In this document: piece by piece, positions 1 through 8,900 of the stretch
Numbering within the stretch: the stretch's first letter is position 1
Layout: every line of letters starts with the position of its first letter
Assembly (NCBI RefSeq): GCF_017745275.1
Contig: NZ_JAGHZS010000007.1
Span: 186,001-250,000 of the forward strand
Reading direction: 5' to 3'
DNA: 64,000 nucleotides
Source: Chitinophaga sp.
Lineage (GTDB): Bacteria; Bacteroidota; Bacteroidia; Chitinophagales; Chitinophagaceae
The notes under the pieces: generated by a model
Told to the model about the DNA's origin: nothing
What the model saw: the letters and a program-made list of their open reading frames with translations, nothing else
Databases searched by the model: none
Made by a program: the position numbers and the translations under genes

Positions 1-1
1 C

Positions 2-3000
2 TTCGATCTTAACGGAACTAATATCACTGGTTTAAAGATCTTCGGTCTTACGCTGGGTGTAGGTAGTTCTGATTTTGATGTACACAACATATTTATCCAT
101 GATGGTGGTATTATGTTGCAGGCCAAAACGCTTCAAACCTGTGCTCAACCACAATATTGGGAAGGCAACTACGTAATGAAGAATGCGAAAATTCATCACA
201 TCAAATGCCTGAATTCACAATGGGAGGGATTTTATATCGGGAATACCCATTATTTCTGGACAGAAGGTACCTGCACTGACATGCGTTCACACTGGATAGA
301 AGACCTCCAGGTATATGATAACTACCTCGAAAATATAGGAAGTGATGCGCTCCAGATTTCTATGGCCAAAAACGGGGATAACCGCGTTTATAACAACACG
401 ATTATAAATTATGGGATGTCACAGAATTCCGCCCAGGGCTATGGAATTCTCGTTGGCTCCGGCTCCAGCTTAAAGGTATATAATAACAATGTTTCGGTAG
501 GATACATGCCGGCAGTGACGATCTTCGGCTCCGGCATCAGTGAGATTTATAATAATGTGATCTCTAATATTCACTATGAAGGAATTAACGTATCCGATAA
601 AATACCCGCTAATACTACCCCTGATCTTTTCCCCCCACCGGCAGCCATTATTTATAATAATACCATCGTTAATACAGACAGTGGCGCAAACGCAATCAAG
701 ATTTTTGCTTATCAAACACCTATCGGGCACCAGGTATATAATAACCTGATGGTAGAGAAGGGAACTGCTTATGACTATCCTTCAAAGGGAATGTACATCA
801 AAGGTGATCAGCCTATCAAATTACTGTATTCCAATAATCTCTGTTACCCGAATCAGGCTGCTGCGAATTTTGTGGATAGCGCCAGCAAAAATTATCGCCT
901 GTTGCCAACGTCAACGGCGGTAGATACGGGGCGTGATATGAGTGATTTTAATTTGAACACCGACTACGATGGTACTACCCGTCCTCAATCGGGCAAGTAT
1001 GACGTGGGAGCGTTTGAATTGAAATCGGGTACCACCTCTCCGCCAAAAGCAAATGCCGGAAGTAATATTACCATCACCCTGCCGGTTAACAACGTTACTC
1101 TCGACGGGTCAGCTTCTGCTGCAGCAAGTGGCAGCACCATTCAAGGCTACACATGGAAAAAAATAAGTGGTCCTGTTGATGGTACAATGACCAATGGCAG
1201 CACCGCCAAACCTGGTCTGACCGGTCTTACCGAAGGGACTTATATATATGAACTCACGGTAACAGATAATAAAGGACTAACCGGATCAGCAAGGGTAAGC
1301 ATTATTGTTAAACCCGCGGCCAACAAACCACCGGTAGCCAATGCCGGTAATAATCTTCAGATCCAGTTGCCGGTTAACACCGCTGCACTGGATGGAAGTG
1401 GGTCTACTGATGCCGATGGACAAATCACCACGTGGCTATGGAAAAAGACGGCGGGTCCGGCTGGAGGAGATTTATCTACAGCAGGTGCCGCTAAAACGAA
1501 TGTGAGTAATCTGCAGGAAGGTACTTATACTTACCAGCTAACGGTTACGGATAATGCAGGGGCCAGCAGCAATGCCAGCATAAATATTATCGTACTGGCT
1601 GCGGCCAACAAGCCACCGGTAGCTAATGCCGGTAATAATCTCCAGATCCAATTGCCAGTTAATACTGCTGCATTGGATGGAAGCGGTTCTACGGATGCCG
1701 ATGGACAAATCACCACCTGGCTATGGAAAAAGACGGCAGGTCCGGCAGGAGGAGATTTGTCTGCAGCAGGTGTCGCTAAAACAAATGTGAATAATCTGCA
1801 GGAAGGTACTTATACCTTTCAACTAACAGTTACTGATAATGCAGGCGCTACTAATAGTGCCGACGTAAATATAACCGTATTGCCTGCAGTTGCACAAAAC
1901 AAGCCTCCGGTGGCTAACGCCGGTAACAGTATCCAGGTGCAGTTGCCGGTTAATACGGCAGCTTTGGATGGAAGTGGTTCCACAGATGCTGATGGTCAGA
2001 TTACTACCTGGCAATGGAAAAAAACAGCAGGTCCGGCAGGTGGAGATTTGTCTGTGTCGGATGTCGTTAAAACGAATGTGAGTAATCTACAGGAAGGTAC
2101 CTATACTTACCAGTTGACAGTTACAGATAATGCAGGTGCCAGCAATAGCGCCACCGTAAATATAATTGTACTGGCGGCTGCTAATAAGCCACCAATCGCT
2201 AATGCCGGGAATAGTATCCAGGTGCAGTTGCCGGTTAATACGGCAGCTTTGGATGGAAGTGGTTCCACAGATGCTGATGGTCAGATTACTACCTGGCAAT
2301 GGAAAAAAACGGCGGGTCCGGCAGGGGGAGATTTATCTGCAGCAGGTGCCGCTAAAACGAATGTGAGTAATCTACAGGAAGGTACTTATACATACCAGTT
2401 AACAGTTACAGATAATGCAGGTGCCAGCAATAGCGCCACCGTAAATATAATTGTACTGGCAGCAGCTAATAAGCCACCAATCGCTAATGCCGGGAATAAT
2501 ATCCAGGTGCAGTTACCGGTTAATACGGCAACTTTAGATGGAAGTGGTTCCACAGATGCTGATGGTCAGATTACTGCCTGGCTATGGAAAAAAACGAACG
2601 GCCCTGCGGGTGGAGACCTGTCTGCATCCGGGCAGGCAAAAACAAATATCACGAACCTCGTGGCTGGTGTATATACCTATCAGTTAACGGTAACCGATGA
2701 TAAGCAGGCCACAGCAACAGCTACCGTAACCGTTACGGTGTTGCAGGCATTGCCGGAGAATAAACCACCGGTAGCGGCTACTGCGGGCGACAGGGTAGTG
2801 CAGTTGCCAACGGCATCTGTTTTTGCTGATGGCAGTGCTTCTTACGATCCGGATGGGAGCATTAAAGCTTACGCCTGGACACAAGTATCCGGACCATCCA
2901 CTGCAGAAATTTTAAATCCGGATCTCGCGCAAACATTGATCAGGGACCTGAAAGTGGGGGACTACAAATTCCAGTTAACCGTTACGGACAACATGCAGGC

Positions 3001-3319
3001 TACCGCTTCGGTTATTTTCCATGTCACTGTAGTGGCAGGAGGCCCGGATACTCACCTGGAAGATTCCGCCCGTATATTTCCTAACCCGGCAGTAACTACC
3101 ATACGCTTGCAGGTAACCCGGACAGGTATCACCCCTTTACAGGTGCGCATATTTGATTTGAGTGGAAAGGTTTATCAAACCATCAGGTATAACACGCCTG
3201 ATTCATTTCAGACGGATATTAATATCAGTAATATCCCTACAGGATATTACATGATGGAAGTAAAAGGAGATGACAGCAAGTTCCGCTGGAAGGGACGTTT
3301 TATTAAAATAGCCAACTAG
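2..3319 (+). CDS. Secreted beta-helix / PKD-repeat protein with T9SS C-terminal sorting domain (5' partial)
   Basis: The 5' end is cut by the window edge. The reading frame is open from base 2, and the first ATG (113) lies inside the beta-helix, so it is not a convincing start. The first ~300 residues look like a right-handed parallel beta-helix: short repeats with VYNNT, IYNNV, IYNNT and VYNNL, as in pectate-lyase-like surface enzymes or adhesins. Seven PKD domains follow (about residues 310-985 counted from 113), most with the core LDGSGSTDADGQIT and a WxWKK strand. The end (from ARIFPNP, ~80 residues) is a type A T9SS sorting domain (FPNP, then LxGK, then GxYxM), so the protein should cross the outer membrane and be surface-anchored or released. 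The substrate is unknown. The stop overlaps the stop of the convergent acetyltransferase gene by 4 bases. Domain calls are from pattern recognition only. Confidence 0.88.
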   Translation, partial: FDLNGTNITGLKIFGLTLGVGSSDFDVHNIFIHDGGIMLQAKTLQTCAQPQYWEGNYVMKNAKIHHIKCLNSQWEGFYIGNTHYFWTEGTCTDMRSHWIEDLQVYDNYLENIGSDALQISMAKNGDNRVYNNTIINYGMSQNSAQGYGILVGSGSSLKVYNNNVSVGYMPAVTIFGSGISEIYNNVISNIHYEGINVSDKIPANTTPDLFPPPAAIIYNNTIVNTDSGANAIKIFAYQTPIGHQVYNNLMVEKGTAYDYPSKGMYIKGDQPIKLLYSNNLCYPNQAAANFVDSASKNYRLLPTSTAVDTGRDMSDFNLNTDYDGTTRPQSGKYDVGAFELKSGTTSPPKANAGSNITITLPVNNVTLDGSASAAASGSTIQGYTWKKISGPVDGTMTNGSTAKPGLTGLTEGTYIYELTVTDNKGLTGSARVSIIVKPAANKPPVANAGNNLQIQLPVNTAALDGSGSTDADGQITTWLWKKTAGPAGGDLSTAGAAKTNVSNLQEGTYTYQLTVTDNAGASSNASINIIVLAAANKPPVANAGNNLQIQLPVNTAALDGSGSTDADGQITTWLWKKTAGPAGGDLSAAGVAKTNVNNLQEGTYTFQLTVTDNAGATNSADVNITVLPAVAQNKPPVANAGNSIQVQLPVNTAALDGSGSTDADGQITTWQWKKTAGPAGGDLSVSDVVKTNVSNLQEGTYTYQLTVTDNAGASNSATVNIIVLAAANKPPIANAGNSIQVQLPVNTAALDGSGSTDADGQITTWQWKKTAGPAGGDLSAAGAAKTNVSNLQEGTYTYQLTVTDNAGASNSATVNIIVLAAANKPPIANAGNNIQVQLPVNTATLDGSGSTDADGQITAWLWKKTNGPAGGDLSASGQAKTNITNLVAGVYTYQLTVTDDKQATATATVTVTVLQALPENKPPVAATAGDRVVQLPTASVFADGSASYDPDGSIKAYAWTQVSGPSTAEILNPDLAQTLIRDLKVGDYKFQLTVTDNMQATASVIFHVTVVAGGPDTHLEDSARIFPNPAVTTIRLQVTRTGITPLQVRIFDLSGKVYQTIRYNTPDSFQTDINISNIPTGYYMMEVKGDDSKFRWKGRFIKIAN
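1322..2758 (+). repeat. Tandem in-gene repeats encoding PKD domains (5 units of 285-291 bp)
   Basis: Units begin at 1322, 1607, 1898, 2183 and 2468, each with AAYAARCCWCC followed by a GCCGG-containing stretch. Spacings are 285, 291, 285, 285 and 291 bp (to the diverged domain at 2759). Units 3 and 4 are nearly identical at DNA level, including about 110 bases without a difference in the middle, which suggests recent duplication or gene conversion. Period differences are multiples of 3, so copy-number changes would keep the frame. Confidence 0.9.
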
Positions 3320-3930
3320 ACCTTTTCCCAGGTGCCGGTGGCGGCTTGATATTGACGGATAGGGCGGGCAGGGTTGCCCGCCACTACTGTATAAGGAGGT
3401 ACATCTTTGGTGACCACGCTACCACCCGCCACCACGGAGTGGCGTCCAATAGTAACACCAGCTGTAATCACACTGTTGGCGCCGATCCAGCAATCATCTT
3501 CCACTACAATTTCTCCCACGGAGCACGGCTGTAATGAAATAGGAACATTCGGATCTGTATAGCCGTGGTTGAGTCCTGATAATACGATATTTTGTGCCAG
3601 TATAACATTATTGCCTATACGTACGGGTCCTATGACTACATTCCCAATACCGATCCTGGTATGGTCGCCAATAATTACTGCTCCCATGCCGTTGTTGATC
3701 GTCGCAAAATCTTCTACGGTGGAATAACTACCCAGTGTAAATGTATTAAAAGGCAGTACATCTATCCTGGTGCGTCTTCTGATCAGGGAGCCCTTGCCCT
3801 TTTTATGTTTGAAAGGATTCACAAACCATTGTACCCATCTGCGGGGGCGCGCCTGGTTCTTAGGCATCAGCAGATAGAGCGCCAGTTTCTTCAGGCCGGG
3901 ATGTTGCTTTATGTTATTGGTGATACTCAT
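3316..3930 (-). CDS. Hexapeptide-repeat (LbetaH) O-acetyltransferase
   Basis: A 204-aa acyltransferase of the left-handed beta-helix family (WbbJ/colanic acid acetyltransferase type). It likely moves an acetyl group from acetyl-CoA onto a sugar hydroxyl of a surface polysaccharide, in the cytoplasm. Imperfect hexapeptide repeats ([IV]GxxxxI: IGDHTRIGIGNVVIG, IGNNVIL, IGANSVI, IGRHSVV) run from about residue 85 to 185. The candidate catalytic His is in LSGLNHGYTD, and the end VVAGNPARPIR is the usual family ending. Its start overlaps the end of the upstream glycosyltransferase by 4 bases (3927-3930), so the two are probably translationally coupled. The acceptor cannot be told from sequence. 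Confidence 0.85.
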   Translation of the reverse strand: MSITNNIKQHPGLKKLALYLLMPKNQARPRRWVQWFVNPFKHKKGKGSLIRRRTRIDVLPFNTFTLGSYSTVEDFATINNGMGAVIIGDHTRIGIGNVVIGPVRIGNNVILAQNIVLSGLNHGYTDPNVPISLQPCSVGEIVVEDDCWIGANSVITAGVTIGRHSVVAGGSVVTKDVPPYTVVAGNPARPIRQYQAATGTWEKV

Positions 3931-5135
3931 AAGGAACGGTCACTGGTGTTTAAGATAGCCTGGTAAATAGCGGCTACGGAATTTTCCCAGGTATGTGTAC
4001 CTGCAAATTGTATGCGTGCTGCGGCCAGCGACGAATTATTTTCCGCGATCGCTTTTTCTATCAGTTGTATATAATCAGTTGGTGTAGCAGCAAGATATAC
4101 ATGGTCCTTAAATAACTCCATGGTTTTAGTCGCCGTGGCTACTACCGGTTTCCCCATAGCCAGATATTCATCAATTTTTAAGGGATAGTTGCCTACCGTT
4201 ACTGTATTCAACACCTGGGGATTCAGGCATACATCAAAGGATTGTACATATGCGGGAAGCTCGGGAATATCTTTTTTACCGGTAAAATGAACATTGGGAA
4301 GCTGGTGTAAAGCCGACTGTTGGAAGTCTTCGTCTTCCGGGCCTACCAGTACCAATTGCCATTGAGGCCGTTCTCTGGCTATTGTAAGCAGGATGTTGAT
4401 ATCCAGTCGCAACGACTTGAGTGCGCCTACATAGCCAATAACCGGGCCTTTTCCAATCGGAACATCCGAAGGAACCGGGTGTTGTACGTTTGCATCAAAA
4501 AGTTGTAAATCACAACCCTGACCAACATAATAACTGGAAGGATTATACTGTTGCAGCATGTCGGCCAGGTACAATGAATTAGCAACAGCTACATCTGCTT
4601 TGGCAATATGCCGGGGCTCCAGTTGTTGACCATGTTTTTGCCAGTAAGGAACTCCCAGCAGGTAGTCCCGGCTGTAGTAAACATATTTTTCGGGTTGGAG
4701 CAGCTCTTTTAAATAGTATCCCCGGAATATATCATTATCATTAAATAAGATGACGTCCTTGAAGTTCATGGCTGTTATAGCCTCCCTAATACTTGCGGCG
4801 AACTTCCGGTTGTTTCTTTTGTTAAACCAGGAAAAGACAGGTGTAAAAGGCACCCAGTTAATGGACTCCAATATAACAGATGGGTAGAAGTTCCACAAAT
4901 TGTGGCTGACTGGTACAATGGCTGGTACCTTTTTATCTTTTGTATCAAGATGATACTGCACATTGGGATCGTTCTTGCCGTTTAAAACAGTACGCCTGTC
5001 CAACGGCGCATTGATATACAACACCCGGTTATGCCGTGCAAATTCCCGGGCAATACTTTTACAATTGCTTCCAATCGCGGTATACCATTGCTGAAGCCCT
5101 ATAATAACGATATCTCTGTCTTGGATTAATGGCAC
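3927..5135 (-). CDS. Glycosyltransferase, group 1-like
   Basis: A GT-B fold glycosyltransferase of about 402 aa. The N-terminal half has DIVIIGLQQWYTAIGSNCK. The C-terminal half has the donor-binding region (IGYVGALKSLRLD, VLVGPEDEDF, VHFTGKKDIPELP, LKIDEYLAMGKPVVAT), where the E of DEYLAMGKP is the usual GT4 nucleotide-sugar contact. I chose a GTG start at 5135. The open frame extends to an ATG at 5258, but the extra 41 residues look unlike this family, and a near-consensus promoter box (minus strand TTAATTTG, + coordinates 5235-5242) lies inside them. It forms a two-gene unit with the acetyltransferase (4-base overlap) and is divergent from the GNAT-nitrilase gene. Likely role: assembly of a surface glycan; donor and acceptor unknown. 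Confidence 0.82.
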   Translation of the reverse strand: MPLIQDRDIVIIGLQQWYTAIGSNCKSIAREFARHNRVLYINAPLDRRTVLNGKNDPNVQYHLDTKDKKVPAIVPVSHNLWNFYPSVILESINWVPFTPVFSWFNKRNNRKFAASIREAITAMNFKDVILFNDNDIFRGYYLKELLQPEKYVYYSRDYLLGVPYWQKHGQQLEPRHIAKADVAVANSLYLADMLQQYNPSSYYVGQGCDLQLFDANVQHPVPSDVPIGKGPVIGYVGALKSLRLDINILLTIARERPQWQLVLVGPEDEDFQQSALHQLPNVHFTGKKDIPELPAYVQSFDVCLNPQVLNTVTVGNYPLKIDEYLAMGKPVVATATKTMELFKDHVYLAATPTDYIQLIEKAIAENNSSLAAARIQFAGTHTWENSVAAIYQAILNTSDRSL

Positions 5136-5310
5136 AGTAGTAAGGTCTAAAGTGTATCGGTTTGATAAATGATAATATTCGGTAATTAGGTTTACCCTGG
5201 GGATGGTTAAATTATTGCAGTTGAATACTAGCCGCAAATTAAATAAAAAAATCAACATTAATGAACAAGTGGCTAAGGGACTGAGTTTTAATTAAAACAG
5301 CAAACATTCT

Positions 5311-6831
5311 ATGTCAGAAACAATTGAAATAAGACAGCTAACGGTAGAAGACTACCTGGACCTCAAAGAATCTATGGTGTCGGCCTATGCAGATATGGCC
5401 GGGAGTTATTGGAGAGAGCCCACCATACAGCGATTGATTAAGCTTTTCCCGGAAGGCCAGATCGCTGTAACCGTGAATGACAAAGTAGTAGGATGCGCAC
5501 TGGCCATCATTGTAGATTACGACAAGTTTGGCGATAACCATACTTATGAACAGATTACGGGCTACTATACCTTTAATACCCATAATCCCAAGGGAGACAC
5601 CTTATATGGTATAGAAGTATTTGTACATCCGGACTACAGGGGGAAAAGACTGGCCCGCCGGTTATATGATTCCAGGAAAGTCCTCTGTGAACAACTGAAC
5701 CTGGAAGGTATTGTGGCAGGTGGCCGTATTCCTAATTATGAAAAGTATGCAGACCGCTTGTCGCCCAGGGAGTATATAGAAAAAGTACAGGACCGGGAAA
5801 TCTATGATCCTACTTTAACCTTCCAGTTCTCTAACGATTTCACCGTAAAAAAGATCCTCAAAAATTATTTGCCGAATGATGAAGCATCCCTCGGGTTTGC
5901 AACATTACTGCAGTGGTTTAATATTTACTATGAGAAAGACCAGGATACGATCCGCTATAATAAATCTACCGTGCGTATTGGCCTCGTGCAATGGCAGATG
6001 CGGGATTACGGTAACCTGGATGGATTCCTGCAACAGGTGGAATATTTTATTGATGCTGTAAGCGACTATGGATCAGATTTCGTGGTGTTTCCGGAGTTGT
6101 TCAATTCCCCGCTGATGAAGGAATTTAACCAGATGGATCCGGCAGGTGCTATCCGTGGTGTGGCAAAGTATACCGCGCAGTTGCGGGAAATTTTTCAGCA
6201 ACATGCGGTAGCATATAATGTTAATATCATTTCAGGTAGCATGCCTATCGTGATTGACGAAGGGCTTTATAATATTTCTTACTTGTGCCGCCGTGATGGT
6301 ACTTATGAGCAGTATATCAAAATTCATCCTACACCGGGTGAAGTGTCCGCATGGGGTATTAAAGGAGGTAGTGAGGTCAAAGTATTTGATACTGATTGTG
6401 GCAAGATCGGCATCCAGATTTGTTATGATGTGGAGTTCCCGGAGCCGTCGCGCATCCTGGCGGAGCAGGGGATGCAGATTCTTTTTGTTCCTTTTATGAC
6501 AGACACCCAACACGCCTATAACAGGGTACGCTTCTGCGCACAGGCGAGAGCCGTTGAAAATGAATGCTATGTAGCGATTGCTGGTTGTATCGGGAACTTG
6601 CCTAAAGTAAATAATATGGATTTGCAATATGCGCAGTCCTCTGTATTTACACCGTCAGACTTCGCATTTCCAGTTACGGGAGTTAAAGCGGAATCTACTC
6701 CAAACACAGAAATGGTGGTGATTGCCGATGTTGACCTGGTGCTTTTAAAAGAGTTACATGCTTTTGGAAGTGTACAAACCATGAAAGACAAACGTAAAGA
6801 TCTTTATGAGGTAAAGTGGAAGAAAAAATGA
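5311..6831 (+). CDS. Bifunctional GNAT N-acetyltransferase / carbon-nitrogen hydrolase
   Basis: A 506-aa two-domain fusion. Residues 5-210 are a GNAT acetyltransferase, with the acetyl-CoA loop around VHPDYRGKRLARRLYD (105-120). Residues 220-500 are a nitrilase-superfamily amidohydrolase with the catalytic triad in place: Glu262 (FPELF), Lys337 (YIKIHPTPGE) and Cys371 (QICYDVEFPE). The family occurs as a ready-made fusion in several bacterial groups; its substrate is, to my knowledge, not established. The start MSETIEIRQL fits the GNAT N-terminus. The gene stands alone: divergent from the glycosyltransferase and 138 bp from the next gene. A plausible job is acetylation and deamidation or hydrolysis of the same small metabolite; that is inference. 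Confidence 0.9.
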   Translation: MSETIEIRQLTVEDYLDLKESMVSAYADMAGSYWREPTIQRLIKLFPEGQIAVTVNDKVVGCALAIIVDYDKFGDNHTYEQITGYYTFNTHNPKGDTLYGIEVFVHPDYRGKRLARRLYDSRKVLCEQLNLEGIVAGGRIPNYEKYADRLSPREYIEKVQDREIYDPTLTFQFSNDFTVKKILKNYLPNDEASLGFATLLQWFNIYYEKDQDTIRYNKSTVRIGLVQWQMRDYGNLDGFLQQVEYFIDAVSDYGSDFVVFPELFNSPLMKEFNQMDPAGAIRGVAKYTAQLREIFQQHAVAYNVNIISGSMPIVIDEGLYNISYLCRRDGTYEQYIKIHPTPGEVSAWGIKGGSEVKVFDTDCGKIGIQICYDVEFPEPSRILAEQGMQILFVPFMTDTQHAYNRVRFCAQARAVENECYVAIAGCIGNLPKVNNMDLQYAQSSVFTPSDFAFPVTGVKAESTPNTEMVVIADVDLVLLKELHAFGSVQTMKDKRKDLYEVKWKKK

Positions 6832-6969
6832 TTACCAGCCAGTTACCAACAACCTGTTTTAATGCGGAAATTTTCCAGTATTAAAAAAGTGAAGGACATG
6901 GAAACTTAGGACAGATAAGGGATTGCGGCCTTCTTTTTTATTCGTAAATTCACTTAAATTCCCTTAGTT

Positions 6970-7767
6970 ATGAAAGACGCAGCCTATTATCCGTCCTGGA
7001 GAAATCTGTCTAAGTATAAACAGTACCTGGCATACTTCGGTGAATATATAAGATATAACGACTGGAAATCTCTCCAGGCTTCTCTTAAACTGGTGTTGTT
7101 CAACAAGCCTACACAGCAGGGCTGGAATGCCCGGTCTGCATTGGGACATTTCAGGATAAGAGGAGGGACCACTGATTTCCAGTTTATTAATTATGCGTAT
7201 GAAAGAAAAGTGCGCAACTACCTGAAACAGCAATTGGATCAGGGTAAGTTAGACGGTTTCATTGATATTGGTGCCTGCATTGGTGAGTACGATATCTGGC
7301 TCGGCCGGCTCGGTGTCCGTTGTGTGGCTTTTGAACCCGTGAATTTTAAAGCCGTAGAAGAAAATATAAAGATGAATGATGTGGGAGGGAAAGTCACGCT
7401 TTTTGCCTGTGGCCTCGGTAGTCACCAGGAAAAGGTAAACTTCAATATCATGAGTACCGTTACCGGCTCCAGCTATATAAACCGGGATAACAAAGAAGAA
7501 GGTAATATTCCTATCGAAAAACTGGATAGCCTGTTTCCTGGTCTTGGATTTACACCGGATAGCCAGTTGATCGTAAAACTGGATGTAGAAGGAATGGAGA
7601 CAGAAGTATTGGAAGGAGCCCGGCAATTTATTCAACAGGCACGTCATCTCCAGATTATTTTTGAACGGTACGAAGGAGACAACACCGTGAATGATAAGTT
7701 AAGTTCGTTAGCTGATTTTACTTTTGAAAAATTGGATGCATTTAATTATCTCGCCATCAAAAAATAA
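6970..7767 (+). CDS. FkbM family methyltransferase
   Basis: A 265-aa SAM-dependent methyltransferase. The SAM-binding motif I is FIDIGACIGEYDIW (about residues 97-110), followed by VAFEPVNFKAVEENIKMN (motif II, with the acidic Glu). The FkbM-specific end is VKLDVEGMETEVLEGA, then HLQIIFERYEGD. FkbM enzymes O-methylate sugars or polyketides. With the nearby glycosyltransferase and hexapeptide acetyltransferase, the target is probably a surface glycan, but this gene is on the other strand and its own transcript. A strong terminator follows 22 bases after the stop. Confidence 0.85.
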   Translation: MKDAAYYPSWRNLSKYKQYLAYFGEYIRYNDWKSLQASLKLVLFNKPTQQGWNARSALGHFRIRGGTTDFQFINYAYERKVRNYLKQQLDQGKLDGFIDIGACIGEYDIWLGRLGVRCVAFEPVNFKAVEENIKMNDVGGKVTLFACGLGSHQEKVNFNIMSTVTGSSYINRDNKEEGNIPIEKLDSLFPGLGFTPDSQLIVKLDVEGMETEVLEGARQFIQQARHLQIIFERYEGDNTVNDKLSSLADFTFEKLDAFNYLAIKK

Positions 7768-7788
7768 ATTTACAATCACTGTTTTCAT

Positions 7789-7830
7789 AAAGGCAATACG
7801 CAACAATGCACGTATTGCCTTTATTTTTTG
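7789..7830 (+). terminator. Rho-independent terminator after the FkbM gene
   Basis: A perfect 12-bp stem (7789-7800 with 7811-7822, AAAGGCAATACG) and a 10-nt loop, followed by ATTTTTTG. Confidence 0.9.
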
Positions 7831-8255
7831 AGATAAAAAAGATGTTTTTGCATGATGTATTTATTGTATATATAACGATAACAAAAGCTATTTGCGGAAG
7901 GTGGAGAAGTAGTTTTAATTTTTTAATAACTGATTGATTTAATAGATGTTTGTGAAAATATCTAAAGCTATTGTTTAAAGTAAAAAAGCCCTTTAGGGTA
8001 TTTTTTACCGGAGAACAGGTAATTTAAACGCGTTTTTTGTTAAACAAATGAGTTAGATAGATGAAGATAAGAAATTAATAATCAATCAATAATTGTTACG
8101 TTTTAAGACGTAAAATCTAGATAACTTTAAGGCTTTAAATCACCTTTTTTTGCACTCTTTGCCAGGAAATTTTACTGCAGAAGAAAAAAGCGAAGAAGTG
8201 AGCTTATATAGTTATTTTTTTTATCTTACTAACTGAACAAAAGGAGAGCAACTTT
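7831..8255. other. AT-rich intergenic region with no gene seen
   Basis: About 425 bp without a plausible ORF on either strand. It is very AT-rich, with T runs near 7917, 8035 and 8213. A short hairpin CCCTTTAGGG followed by TATTTTTTA lies near 7990, and TTACGT/ACGTAA arms lie near 8096-8115. It probably holds the promoter of the PH-domain gene at 8256. An AAAGGAG Shine-Dalgarno-like run precedes that start, which is unusual for this phylum. I could not assign anything else. Confidence 0.4.
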
Positions 8256-8765
8256 ATGAGATATGCAGCCCCGTTAGATGATAATTCAAAACTGATCACT
8301 CACCTGGTTATTATTCTTACCCTGGTTTTTACATGCAGACAGATAACTGATATTTCCCACGATGCTACTGCCACTACCATGCTTTTATTCATCCTGGTAC
8401 CTGTGATCCTGGTAGCCTGGAGTTTAAGTCCCCGGTATTATATTATTACGGCAACGGCTATACTTATTAAGCGGCCGCTGTTTAGCATCACCATTGAAAT
8501 GTCAGAAATACTACGGTTAAAAAGCATCACGGAAGAAGACCTGGGCAGCAGTTCCCGTATGTTGGCATTAGGCGGCATATTCGGTTACCTGGGCACTTAC
8601 CGTTCCAGTGAAATAGGCAAGTACCAGCGTTGGTGCACCAACCGGGAAAACCTGGTACTGATAGAGTCCGCACATCAAAAATGGTTGATCAGCCCTTCCG
8701 AAGCAGATGATTTTGTGAAGAAGGTAAACCAGATAATTAATGTGGCAGCTGTCTCGCAGGATTAA
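8256..8765 (+). CDS. PH-domain membrane protein, function unknown
   Basis: A 169-aa protein. Two predicted transmembrane segments near the N-terminus (about residues 12-27 and 40-60) are followed by a cytoplasmic bacterial PH-like domain (about 65-165) beginning SLSPRYYIITATAILIKRP. This start (strand-tyrosine, then a switch to ITATAILI and RPLF) is the common form of bacterial PH domains fused to membrane anchors. The end (WLISPSEADDFVKKVNQI) also fits. The start ATG has AAAGGAG 11 bases upstream. It is monocistronic, with a terminator on each side. These proteins have no settled biochemical role; I do not assign one. Confidence 0.75.
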   Translation: MRYAAPLDDNSKLITHLVIILTLVFTCRQITDISHDATATTMLLFILVPVILVAWSLSPRYYIITATAILIKRPLFSITIEMSEILRLKSITEEDLGSSSRMLALGGIFGYLGTYRSSEIGKYQRWCTNRENLVLIESAHQKWLISPSEADDFVKKVNQIINVAAVSQD

Positions 8766-8788
8766 TATTTGTCGCCTTTAAAAAATAT

Positions 8789-8827
8789 AGATCCGGTCAG
8801 TAATTACTGTACCGGATCTTTCATTTT
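8789..8827 (+). terminator. Rho-independent terminator after the PH-domain gene
   Basis: Stem AGATCCGGT (8789-8797) with ACCGGATCT (8811-8819). The inner bases CAGTAATTACTG can extend the pairing. TTTCATTTT follows. Confidence 0.85.
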
Positions 8828-8900
8828 ACCACCTTTCGCTTTCTCAATTTTCGGCGTATATTTAATCATCTAACTTGTTTCTAAACCAAAATCTAACGCC

